NCBI RefSeq assembly: GCF_920987055.1
Contig: NZ_CAKLBX010000001.1
Span: 3,582,501 to 3,646,500, forward strand
Length of the DNA: 64,000 nt
Origin: Novosphingobium sp. CECT 9465
GTDB taxonomy: Bacteria > Pseudomonadota > Alphaproteobacteria > Sphingomonadales > Sphingomonadaceae
Reading direction: 5' to 3'
Shown here piece by piece: positions 53,473 through 61,896 of this stretch (the stretch's first letter is position 1; each line of letters begins with the position of its first letter). A model generated the notes under the pieces. It saw only the letters and a list, made by a program, of their open reading frames with translations, did no database searches and was not told the origin of the DNA. Position numbers and translations under genes: made by a program.

Positions 53473-53857
53473 CCGCCCCGCCGCAGGCCATATCCTCCGA
53501 TACGTTTACCTCTTCGAGGAAGAGTTCAGACGGGGCCGCGACGAAGGCGTGAAGGAACGCTTCGTCGTCGTCGTGGGTGTGGGGGGGTCACGCTATCTGG
53601 TCGCCGCGATCACCACCAAGGGCGAAGGGCGCAAGAACGCCATCGTGATCCCTGATGAGATTGCACGCACAGCCGGGCTTGCTCCGGGTAGCGCGATCGT
53701 CATTTCGGAATTCAACCGCTTCACCTGGCCCGGGTTCGACATCAGGCCCCTGATGAAGCAGCCCGGGTACGTTGCCGGACGTCTCCCACCGCGGTTCACG
53801 GCAAAGATCATCGATGCCATTGCGGCCTGGGGAGCAGCTCCCGTCGATCGGGACTGA
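53453..53857 (+). CDS. Putative toxin, PemK/growth-inhibitor-like
   Basis: 134 residues from ATG 53453, inside the antitoxin end. GHILRYVYLFEEEFRRGRDE, KERFVVVVG and RYLVAAITTKGEG match the beta-barrel layout of PemK/MazF-like toxins (a basic loop, then a VVVV strand). SAIVISEFNRFTWPGFDIRP follows. mRNA interferase activity is inferred; the pairing with a Phd-like antitoxin and the gene overlap are the stronger evidence. Confidence 0.65.
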   Translation: MTAGKTDRPAAGHILRYVYLFEEEFRRGRDEGVKERFVVVVGVGGSRYLVAAITTKGEGRKNAIVIPDEIARTAGLAPGSAIVISEFNRFTWPGFDIRPLMKQPGYVAGRLPPRFTAKIIDAIAAWGAAPVDRD

Positions 53858-54322
53858 TTGGCGCAACGTGCAGACAGGCCCCCTCGTGGCCTTGTCCAAT
53901 TGTGCATCAACGCGAGGCCAATGGCGGCAACCCTGCGGATTGGCATCCCCAAATGGCCAAGGTCAGGTCTTCCTGACGACTGCCGCCAAGGGACGATTCG
54001 CTCCCCGAACTCGGCGAGGACGGATGATCAATCCTGCGATCAACGCCAGTGACAGCAAGCCGAGACGCGGCGAGGTTGATATTCAGGCACGCAATCCGCC
54101 CCAGTACCAACAGCACATCCGCCGCCCAGTGCCCCTGCCTCTCTGGTCGAGCTTAGGGCCAACCTGCAGAAATGCGAGCCGTGTTGCCCGGCAAGCCGGG
54201 CTGCCCGCACCACCTCGATTTCCGAGGTTTCCCGCGCGAGGGCGCGCGGTGTCCCAGCTCTCCCGCCAAGGCTCGATAAGGGCACCGGCGGACGAGCCGT
54301 CGGCACCAAGGAGGCTCTTGCA
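53858..54322. other. 465-bp stretch without a clear gene
   Basis: ORFs on both strands here (for example 53858-54052 plus and 54083-54580 minus) lack domains and ribosome sites and look like antisense noise. The last 100 bp are GC-rich with inverted repeats (GGCTC/GAGCC at about 54271-54298) and probably hold the ssb promoter region. Confidence 0.4.
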
Positions 54323-54658
54323 ATGAACATCGTCAACCTCGTCGGCCGTCTCGCCAAGGATCCTGTCGCCCGCGATCGCAGCGACACCCGCATCACCGAA
54401 CTCATCCTCGTGACCGAACGTCCGGTTATCCGCGACGGCAAGGTCCAGAAGGACCCTGAAACCGGCTACCCGGTCAAGGATGCTGAATTCCACAAGATCA
54501 CCGTCTTCAACGGCCTCGGGCTTCCGCTGCGCCAGCACAAGGCCAAGGGTGACCAGCTCGCCGTGACGGGCCGCATCCACTACTCGCGCTGGCAGGACGC
54601 CGACGGCAATGACCGCTACGGCTGCGAGATCATCGCCGAGAACGTCGAGTTCCTGTGA
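54323..54658 (+). CDS. ssb: Single-stranded DNA-binding protein
   Basis: 111 residues from ATG 54323 with AGGAGG. OB-fold: NIVNLVGRLAKDPVARDRSD, FHKITVFNGLGLPLRQHKAK GDQLAVTGRIHYSRW. No acidic C-terminal tail (chromosomal SSBs end DDDIPF), so it probably binds ssDNA without recruiting the host SSB partners. Typical plasmid SSB that helps during conjugative entry. Confidence 0.88.
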   Translation: MNIVNLVGRLAKDPVARDRSDTRITELILVTERPVIRDGKVQKDPETGYPVKDAEFHKITVFNGLGLPLRQHKAKGDQLAVTGRIHYSRWQDADGNDRYGCEIIAENVEFL

Positions 54659-54694
54659 CCGGCAGGGCGGCGCGCAGGCGTCGCCCGAGCCCTT

Positions 54695-54931
54695 TCAAGG
54701 GGGCGACAGCTGGACACCGGTGGCGTCCAGCTTCGTCCCGCGGTGACCGCAGCTGCAGCGCAAATGCCGCGCGACGATCTCCAGCTTCATCGGGATGGAT
54801 TTGGCAAAGCATCGGTCTCGGAGCGTGGCCGCTGGCACGATCACAACGCGGTGGCATCCGAGACATTCTACCTGCGCGTTGAGGCCGTGGCGAACCAGAT
54901 CGGCCAGGGTATCGAGACGTTTGCTGCTCAT
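54695..54931 (-). CDS. Small zinc-ribbon-like protein under a putative SOS box
   Basis: 78 residues from ATG 54931. VECLGCHRVVIVPAATLRDR and RHLRCSCGHRGT give CxxCH...CxC, a likely zinc site. A perfect GTTC-N7-GTTC box is 11-25 bp upstream of the start. Small Cys-rich DNA-linked protein, probably damage-inducible; function unknown. Confidence 0.65.
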   Translation of the reverse strand: MSSKRLDTLADLVRHGLNAQVECLGCHRVVIVPAATLRDRCFAKSIPMKLEIVARHLRCSCGHRGTKLDATGVQLSPP

Positions 54932-54941
54932 GGCTGCGTTA

Positions 54942-54956
54942 GAACATTATAAGAAC
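54942..54956 (-). promoter_or_regulatory. Putative LexA (SOS) box
   Basis: On the minus strand GTTC, TTATAAT, GTTC, ending 11 bp before the start of the 54931 gene. The TTATAAT spacer could also serve as a -10 element, so LexA would directly block the polymerase. Confidence 0.65.
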
Positions 54957-55207
54957 ATGGGCTGTCAAGCGTGCTGGGTGAATGCACAATCGACCTGATC
55001 GCCAAGGTGTGTGGACCGAACAACACGACGCATTGCGCTGAAACAAAAAAGCGCAGTAATCCCGCACATTGCAACTGAGGAGCATGATGCAGTGGCACTC
55101 TTTGAGGTAGCTCTCGATGAACAGCTCGAGCACTGTCCGTCGTCAGAACATTCGGCACAACTCGCGGCGTAAATTAGCGGAGTGCGGACCTCGTCTGGGG
55201 GTTGATG

Positions 55208-55749
55208 TTAGGCGGCGAGCTTGCGGTGTTGCAAGCGCCGATGTTCGATGGTCTGTCGCTTGATCCTTTCGCGCTGTTTGATGATGGCTGGAGCCCTGCC
55301 GAAGTAGGCATCGGCGGGCGTCACGTTGTTCAGGCTCTCGTGGTAACGCTGGTGGTTGTAGTACTCGACGAAGGCCTCGATTTGGGCTTCGAGGTCGCCG
55401 GGCAAAAAGTAGTTTTCCAGCAGGATGCGGTTTTTCAGGGTTTGGTGCCAGCGCTCGATCTTGCCCTGGGTTTGCGGGTGCATCGGGGCACCGCGCACGT
55501 GGCTCATCTTCCGGGCCTCAATGTATTCAGCCAATTCGCCGGCGATGTAGCTGGGGCCATTATCCGACAACAGCCTGGGCTTGTGCAGCACCGTGGCGCT
55601 GTCGCAGCCCGATGCGCCAAGGGCCAGGTCGAGCGTGTCGGTCACATCCTCGGCGCGCATGTTGGTGCACAGTTTCCAGGCGATAATGTAGCGCGAGAAG
55701 TCGTCGAGCACGGTCGACAGGTACATCCAGCCCCACCCGATGATCTTGA
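55208..55749 (-). CDS. IS3 orfB transposase, exon 2
   Basis: The 3' part of the DDE integrase core. It resumes with TC-AAG-ATC (KIIGWGWMYLSTVLDDFSRY), then LLSDNGPSYIAGELAEY (second Asp) and GKIERWHQTLKN (Glu). Joining to exon 1 (57990-58428) across the intron restores one frame: QTDFTY + FKIIGWGWMY. The protein is made only after RNA splicing. Confidence 0.85.
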
Positions 55750-57989
55750 GTGGAGTAGGAAGCGCATAAGCGCTTCCCCTCCCCGAACCGTACGTGCACC
55801 TTTCAGCGCATACGGCTCTCTATTCAACCTTGGTCCAAGGCCATGGCGACATCACGATAGCGGGAGGTGACGGTGTTTCGGAGCTCGTCCCGATAGATGT
55901 AGGGATTTCGCTCCGGATTCCGCCACCGGAACTGCATCTTCTGGCTTGTGACCAGTCGTCGCAGCGCCTTGCCGACGGCATTGCCCTGATTGCTTCGACC
56001 GTAGACCAGCCACGTCTTCGATTGGCCGGTTTCCGGCATGCGGTACCATTTACGCATCAAAGGCTTGATACGGGACCGGTACTTCTGCGCCAACCAGTGC
56101 GCCATTTTCCAGAACACGACGGTGTCGATGCGCCGGAATGTGCGCGCCGTGAAGTCGGTGAACCTGTAGAACGCAGCCCATCCCGCCAGCTGGCGGTTCA
56201 GACCGTCGATCATGTCCACCGCGGCAACCTCATGATTGCCGGAGAGAGCCTCGACCAATCGGCGAGCGAAGGTCTTGGCCTTCTCCTTGGGTATCGTTGA
56301 GACCACGGACATGCGTCCGCTCGATCCCCGCCTGCGGATAATCCGGTGCCCGAGGAACACGAACCCGTCGTCGACGTGGGTGATATGGCTCTTGTCCATA
56401 TTCAACGTCAGCTTCAGGTCGTCTTCCAGAAAGGCCCGGCATTCCTCGCGGATGGCCTCGGCATGTGCCTTGGTGCCCTTGACGATGACAACGAAGTCAT
56501 CGGCGTAACGGCAGTAGGCGACAGCAGGTTTCCATTGCCGGTTCTCGCGAACCGTGATGGGGCGCCCCTGCTGGATGCCGAAGTTCCATGCCCAGCGATC
56601 CTTTCGCGCCTTGTCGCTCAGGTATTTCGCCTCCAGCCACGCATCAAACTCATGGAGCATGATGTTGGACAGGAGCGGCGACAGCACGCCGCCTTGCGGT
56701 ACACCTTCGCTTGAGGCGACGAACAGGCCACGGTCGACGTGGCCCGCCTTCAGGAATCGCCAGAGCAGATCAACAAACCGATCATCCCGGATTCGCCGCC
56801 GAACGCAGCGAAGCAGAAGCCGGTGGTGGACCGTATCGAAGTAGCTCGCCAGATCACCTTCGATGATCCAGCGGCCCCGCGCTCCGGCACCACTATCCTG
56901 CAACTGTATCTTCACGGTCCGGACAGCGTGATGCACGCTGCGTTCCGGCCTGAAGCCGTAGGAGAGGCGATGGAAGTCGCTTTCCCAGATCGGCTCCATG
57001 GCCATCAGCATCGCGCGCTGGACGATGCGGTCTTTCAGGGTCGGGATACCAAGTGGTCGTTTCTTGCCATTGGCTTTCGGGATATAGATTCGCCTGACCG
57101 GCTGCGGGTGATAACTCCCCGTCAGCAAGTCCGTTCGCAGACTGGCCAGCTGTTCTGCCAGTACGGCCTGCATCCGTCGCTTGTCCATTCCGTCGATGCC
57201 CGGCGTATTGGCGCCACTCGACGCCAGCACGATCCGAGCCGCCTCGGCAAGCCACGCCCGATCGGCAATGAGCCGGAGAAGGCGATCGAACTTGCGGTTC
57301 TGGTCGCTCTCGGCCCACGTCGCGAGCTTGTGCTGCATTTCGCTGATTATCAAAGGTCTTCACCTCGTTTGGTCAGGTAGTTTGCACTTCAAGCTGATTG
57401 AACTGTCCCCCTTCGCCATGTGACAGGCTTTCCCTGTCGCGGACTACTACGGGGACTCCGCCAGCACGGTGGACATCGGGGCCAACTCCCTTGGCATTCC
57501 ATCATGCCTTCCCTCGTTCATATGCTGGACTTTCGCGCGCTGGGGAGGCTGCCGGTCGCAGTCCTTGTCCTTGCGTCCCGCAAGTCGATGCCGATGCCAT
57601 GGCCTGGCTGCATTCTCTCCATGGCTCCATGCGGACGGGCTACATTTCCGGCCACATTCGGATGTCGCCGACATACGTCTCCGGCGCCATCATCAGCATT
57701 CCGCCTGTTAAGCCGTGTAGGCGAAGGCGACATTTCAGCCCTCGGATGCGGATTAACCGGTTCGTGTTCCTCAACCTTCCAGCGCTACAGCCTCGGGGAC
57801 CATCTCGGCGTAACGGCTTCGCCTCAATCCCCTTTACCTGCGGGCTACGTCACCCTGCCAGTTGACGGCAGGTCACCGCCGCTTGGGCTCATGCCCCCTC
57901 ACAGCAGAGGGCAAGGCATTCGTTCAGTTCCTCCTTTCTCCTTTGCATTCCAGTCATATGCACCCCGGACCATCCGGGACGAGGCGCAC
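55750..57989 (-). mobile_element. Group II intron, copy 1
   Basis: 2240 nt. The 5' end GTGCGCC follows exon ...ACCTACT; the 3' end ...CTCCAC precedes exon TCAAGATC. Domain V is a 34-nt hairpin at 55785-55818 (GAGCCGTATGCG...CGTACGGTTC) with its GAAA-type bulge region, and domain VI follows at about 55750-55780. The reverse transcriptase is in domain IV. Boundaries rest on exon frame repair and GUGCG...AY ends. Confidence 0.88.
55824..57353 (-). CDS. ltrA: Group II intron reverse transcriptase/maturase
   Basis: 509 residues from TTG 57353 (SD GAGGTG, 8 nt). RT domain with NTPGIDGMDK, KRPLGIPTLKDRIVQRA, YGFRPERSVHHAV, GDLASYFDTVHH, PQGGVLSPLLSNIMLHEFD and the catalytic YADDFVV. A maturase (X) domain follows. 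No HNH endonuclease at the C-terminus, so insertion would prime from a replication fork or another nick. It also helps splicing. Confidence 0.93.
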   Translation of the reverse strand: MIISEMQHKLATWAESDQNRKFDRLLRLIADRAWLAEAARIVLASSGANTPGIDGMDKRRMQAVLAEQLASLRTDLLTGSYHPQPVRRIYIPKANGKKRPLGIPTLKDRIVQRAMLMAMEPIWESDFHRLSYGFRPERSVHHAVRTVKIQLQDSGAGARGRWIIEGDLASYFDTVHHRLLLRCVRRRIRDDRFVDLLWRFLKAGHVDRGLFVASSEGVPQGGVLSPLLSNIMLHEFDAWLEAKYLSDKARKDRWAWNFGIQQGRPITVRENRQWKPAVAYCRYADDFVVIVKGTKAHAEAIREECRAFLEDDLKLTLNMDKSHITHVDDGFVFLGHRIIRRRGSSGRMSVVSTIPKEKAKTFARRLVEALSGNHEVAAVDMIDGLNRQLAGWAAFYRFTDFTARTFRRIDTVVFWKMAHWLAQKYRSRIKPLMRKWYRMPETGQSKTWLVYGRSNQGNAVGKALRRLVTSQKMQFRWRNPERNPYIYRDELRNTVTSRYRDVAMALDQG

Positions 57990-58428
57990 AGTAGGTAAAA
58001 TCAGTCTGCCACATCTCGTTTACCCGCGTGGTCTTGGTGTGGAACTGATCGGCGGCCTTGATCACGACATAGGCCGGGCTGGTGATCAGATCGTGGGCCT
58101 TCAACAGACGGTAAACCGTGGCTTCCGACACGAAGTAGCGCCTCTCATCGGTAAAACGCACCGCCAGTTCCCGGGGGCTTAGCTCGGACTGCCCCAGCGC
58201 CAGCTCGATGATCTGATCATGGATGTCAGGCGGGATCCGGTTCCACACCCGGCTCGGTGTCGATGGCCGATCCTCCAGCGCCTCCGGGCCGCCTTCGAGG
58301 AACCGGTCGTACCAGCGGTAGAAGGTCCGACGGGCAATGCCGAGCTCGTCCAACGTGTGCTTGGCTGGTAGGTGCGATTGCTCGACGATCCGGATGATCT
58401 CGAGCTTCTCCGATGCTGGATACCTCAT
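57990..58428 (-). CDS. IS3 orfB transposase, exon 1
   Basis: From ATG 58428 (overlapping the orfA stop as ATGA, -1 frame). HTH KHTLDELGIARRTFYRWYDR, then ELSPRELAVRFTDERRYFVS and the first catalytic Asp in MWQTDFTY at the intron junction. The genomic frame reads on into the intron to 57889, giving a truncated unspliced product. Confidence 0.85.
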
Positions 58429-58811
58429 TCGTCGTCGCCCCCATCCGCGATCATACTTTTTTTGAGCAGACGGTTTTCGAGCGTCAGGTCGGCAACGCAT
58501 TCCTTCAGGGCACGGGCTTCGCGGCGCAGGTCCTGCACCTCGCCGGTGGTTGCGGCACGGGCAGTGTCGCCAGCCAGGCGACGCTTGCCCGCTTCCATGA
58601 ACTCCTTCGACCAGGTGTAATACAGGCTTTGGGCGATGCCTTCCTTGCGGCACAGCTCGGCAATGCTGTCCTCGCCGCGCAGGCCATCCAGCACGATCCT
58701 GATCTTGTCTTCGGCCGAGAAGTGCCGACGGGTCTGCCGCCGGATGTCCTTCACCACCCGCTCGGCAGGGGCCTTCATCGGCGATTTTTTTAAGGAGTGT
58801 TGGGGCTTCAT
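58425..58811 (-). CDS. IS3 orfA (helix-turn-helix) protein, copy 1
   Basis: 128 residues from ATG 58811. SAEDKIRIVLDGLRGEDSIA, ELCRKEGIAQSLYYTWSKEF is the IS3/IS911 HTH, followed by a leucine-zipper-like helix (LRREARALKECVADLTLENR). A run of seven A residues near the end (CTCAAAAAAAG) is a -1 slippery site to orfB. The start is trapped in a 21-bp hairpin (58789-58855). Residue Met in SPMKAP is Ile in copy 2. Confidence 0.88.
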   Translation of the reverse strand: MKPQHSLKKSPMKAPAERVVKDIRRQTRRHFSAEDKIRIVLDGLRGEDSIAELCRKEGIAQSLYYTWSKEFMEAGKRRLAGDTARAATTGEVQDLRREARALKECVADLTLENRLLKKSMIADGGDDE

Positions 58812-58855
58812 CTTCGTTCCTTCGTCACTACGACGAAGCCCCAACACTCCTTAAA
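58789..58855 (-). repeat. 21-bp perfect inverted repeat over the orfA start, copy 1
   Basis: Arms 58789-58809 and 58835-58855 pair perfectly. The 25-nt loop holds the SD (AAGGA) and most of the ATG. Identical structure in copy 2 (61031-61097). Confidence 0.8.
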
Positions 58856-58896
58856 TCACAACCTCAAATCTGTGCCATTGGTGCTGACGGGGAACA

Positions 58897-59990
58897 GTTT
58901 CGATTACCCTGAGCTTCATCTTGGCTTCGACTGCGCCTGGAACCCCTACAATTACCGCAATGCCATCCAGAAGATCGGACGCCTGATCAGAAAGGCGGAG
59001 CAGAAGCCGGGCAGCACATACTATTATGCTGTCGACGCGCTGAGCGTCGCGGTCTCCCGCTCGCGGCAATACTACCGGTCATTTTTAGACCCCATGCGGG
59101 AGGTTTACGCTGCGGAGGACGAGCTGACATTCTCACTCGATACCCTTGCGGACGTGGCCATGCTGAAGACCAACATCAGTCCCGACGGTCAGTTCAGCAC
59201 CACCGTTCCTAAGCGCACGGCTATCAGGCTGGCGGGCATCAATATCCCTGTAGAGCGGGTGCCCCTGTTCGATGTGGAATTTGCAGCCGGCTCAATCCAG
59301 CATTCGCGCATCGAACTCTCGAGCTTCAGCAAAGGGAATTCGACGATTCAGGCTGAAGCGCTCGTTGAAGACATCATCCAGGGTCGCGCAAAACTGCGGC
59401 AATATGGCGACCTTAGCCAAGCCGAAGAGAGGCTGAAGAATCTTCTGTCCCCCAGCTTTCCTGGACACCGTCCTGATTTACGCGCCCGCCTGATCGCGTC
59501 TGGTCACTTGCAGCCTCGCGCTGCCCGTATTGAAGCAACAAGAGCAAAACTTGAGGGACTATTATGCGGGATCGAGAGCGGAGAAGTGCGCTGGAATAGC
59601 AGGCATCCGGACTGGAAGTGGTTGGAAAAGTATTCCAATCCGACCTGCAATTGCTTTCGGCCAGAAGTGCGTGAGCGGCTGATCAAGTGCGGCGCATTGA
59701 AGCCAGCTGGACCACGACTTGAGGCGAAGGTCCGGCTTAACTTAGTAATGGAGAAGGTTCTCGCCAGCCAGAAGTTGCCACCGCAAAAGTCGGCAGATCG
59801 CGCCTTTCTCAACCAGTATCTCTCACGTCGAAGCTCCAAATTCGATGCTTTGGTCCGCAAAAAGGTCGAACATCTTCTCGGGAAGCGGCCCAATTCTGTG
59901 ATCCAAGGGCATCTGGACCGGCGTGATCGCAAGCGTCTAGAGGATTGCTCGTACGCTTGGCTTGCTGCAGGCTGGGCTCCGCCTGGCTGA
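58897..59990 (+). pseudogene. C-terminal stump of an SF2 helicase
   Basis: Open from the IS end with no start codon of its own: SFDYPELHLGFDCAWNPYNY, RNAIQKIGRLIRKAEQK is helicase motif VI (QxIGRxxR) in a superfamily-2 C-lobe. About 364 residues of helical tail follow. The N-terminal helicase part was removed by the IS. GC is lower than in the plasmid body, as for imported defence genes. Convergent with the DrmD-like stump. Confidence 0.7.
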
Positions 59991-60057
59991 TGTGCTGATC
60001 GCGGTGTTCCACGAGACGGCTTCGGCGCGGCTTGGATGAAGTGAGCCCAGGCCGTGT

Positions 60058-60989
60058 TCAGCTGCGCTGGAACTGCCCGCCTGAAATTTCCACATAGCCG
60101 ATCAGCTCTGCCGAATAGCTGAAATCGCCTGTCGCCAATCCCTTGTGTTTGAGCTCTCGCTGGAGCGTTGGCTCGACCACATTGCCGAAAAATTCCACTC
60201 TTTCCTCAGCCGTTAGGAAGGGTTTGGCCAGCGGCGCGTTCAGATACTGACCCGACTGCCTTTCGACAGCGGGCATCCGTGTGCCGTCTGGTTGCACTGC
60301 AATGGTTTGGATCGTGGTCCGCCGCTCACCATTGGCGACAGCAGATTCTACAATCCAGAAGGACAGGAGTGTCGGGCTCAGGTCGTCGCTGGAAACGGAA
60401 AGACCCAGTTGTTCTGGCTCCAGCCCCCTCCACCGGCCCAGCTCTTCCTGAACCAACGGGTGGTCTAAGCCGAGCAATTCGATACCTTCTTGGCTCGTGG
60501 CGACATCGCGATCGAGCGTGAAACGCGCCTTGCGTGACCCATCAGCGGACGTCAGATCGTAGGTTTGATCATCCACCTTTGCGAGCCGCTGGTGTCGGTC
60601 GGGAAGAGAGGATGACATGAACTGGACGATCCGCCCCATGCCGGTCGAGACGTCGGAAAATGGCTGATACTCATCCAGGCTGAATCCATCGAGGTCCTGA
60701 AAAAGGTCAAACACAACTTCCCGAGCCTCTCGGGCATTGGATAGCGCGGCCTCGAGCTCGACGGTGGTTCGCTGCAGGGTGGGGTCGGAGAGCGCCTCTT
60801 GATAGACGCGGTCGTAGTTCAACCGTTCGGATAGCTGTCCCAAAATCTGGGCCCGGAGATCCTCAGCGGCATTCCCATGATCGTCGACCTTGCCCAGTGT
60901 CCGGGCGATCTCGGTGAGCTTGTCGTCCAGGAGCAGGAATATCCGCCCCTCGATCGTGTCGGAAAGAACGAGATTATAGACTTGGGCAG
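60058..60989 (-). pseudogene. drmD: C-terminal stump of a DrmD-like SNF2 helicase (DISARM)
   Basis: Starts inside a helicase: TAQVYNLVLSDTIEGRIFLL, LDDKLTEIARTLGKVDDHGN is the end of a SNF2 C-lobe (following the Q-x-x-R of motif VI) and matches DrmD of class 1 DISARM in layout and wording. It runs 310 residues to the natural stop. The motor domains are missing, cut at the IS end at 60990. Remnant of a phage-defence island; not functional here. Confidence 0.72.
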
Positions 60990-61030
60990 TGTTCCCCGTC
61001 AGCACCAATGGCACAGATTTGAGGTTGTGA

Positions 61031-61097
61031 TTTAAGGAGTGTTGGGGCTTCGTCGTAGTGACGAAGGAACGAAGATGAAGCCCCAACACTCCTTAAA
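61031..61097 (+). repeat. 21-bp perfect inverted repeat over the orfA start, copy 2
   Basis: Arms 61031-61051 and 61077-61097, loop 61052-61076 with SD and AT of the ATG (61075-61077). Confidence 0.8.
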
Positions 61098-61461
61098 AAA
61101 ATCGCCGATAAAGGCCCCTGCCGAGCGGGTGGTGAAGGACATCCGGCGGCAGACCCGTCGGCACTTCTCGGCCGAAGACAAGATCAGGATCGTGCTGGAT
61201 GGCCTGCGCGGCGAGGACAGCATTGCCGAGCTGTGCCGCAAGGAAGGCATCGCCCAAAGCCTGTATTACACCTGGTCGAAGGAGTTCATGGAAGCGGGCA
61301 AGCGTCGCCTGGCTGGCGACACTGCCCGTGCCGCAACCACCGGCGAGGTGCAGGACCTGCGCCGCGAAGCCCGTGCCCTGAAGGAATGCGTTGCCGACCT
61401 GACGCTCGAAAACCGTCTGCTCAAAAAAAGTATGATCGCGGATGGGGGCGACGACGAATGA
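61075..61461 (+). CDS. IS3 orfA (helix-turn-helix) protein, copy 2
   Basis: 128 residues, same as copy 1 except Ile for Met in SP(I/M)KAP. HTH, zipper helix and A7 slippery site are unchanged. Confidence 0.88.
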   Translation: MKPQHSLKKSPIKAPAERVVKDIRRQTRRHFSAEDKIRIVLDGLRGEDSIAELCRKEGIAQSLYYTWSKEFMEAGKRRLAGDTARAATTGEVQDLRREARALKECVADLTLENRLLKKSMIADGGDDE

Positions 61462-61896
61462 GGTATCCAGCATCGGAGAAGCTCGAGATCATCCGGATCG
61501 TCGAGCAATCGCACCTACCAGCCAAGCACACGTTGGACGAGCTCGGCATTGCCCGTCGGACCTTCTACCGCTGGTACGACCGGTTCCTCGAAGGCGGCCC
61601 GGAGGCGCTGGAGGATCGGCCATCGACACCGAGCCGGGTGTGGAACCGGATCCCGCCTGACATCCATGATCAGATCATCGAGCTGGCGCTGGGGCAGTCC
61701 GAGCTAAGCCCCCGGGAACTGGCGGTGCGTTTTACCGATGAGAGGCGCTACTTCGTGTCGGAAGCCACGGTTTACCGTCTGTTGAAGGCCCACGATCTGA
61801 TCACCAGCCCGGCCTATGTCGTGATCAAGGCCGCCGATCAGTTCCACACCAAGACCACGCGGGTAAACGAGATGTGGCAGACTGATTTTACCTACT
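61458..61896 (+). CDS. IS3 orfB exon 1, copy 2
   Basis: From ATG 61458 to the intron 5' splice site; same sequence as 57990-58428. Exon 2 lies beyond the window. Confidence 0.85.

Larger units (their letters stand above)
55134..58896 (-). mobile_element. IS3-family element carrying a group II intron, copy 1
   Basis: 3763 bp including a 2240-nt intron, so the IS itself is about 1.52 kb. Ends: TGTCCGTCGTCAGAAC at 55134 and the complement of TGTTCCCCGTCAGCAC ending at 58896, an imperfect inverted repeat with TG...CA tips. No matching target duplication is visible, which suggests rearrangement after insertion. Copy 2 lies inverted at 60990 onward. Confidence 0.8.

Noticed and set aside
54083..54580. 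165-codon minus-strand ORF overlapping ssb
   Set aside because: Antisense to ssb, no domain.
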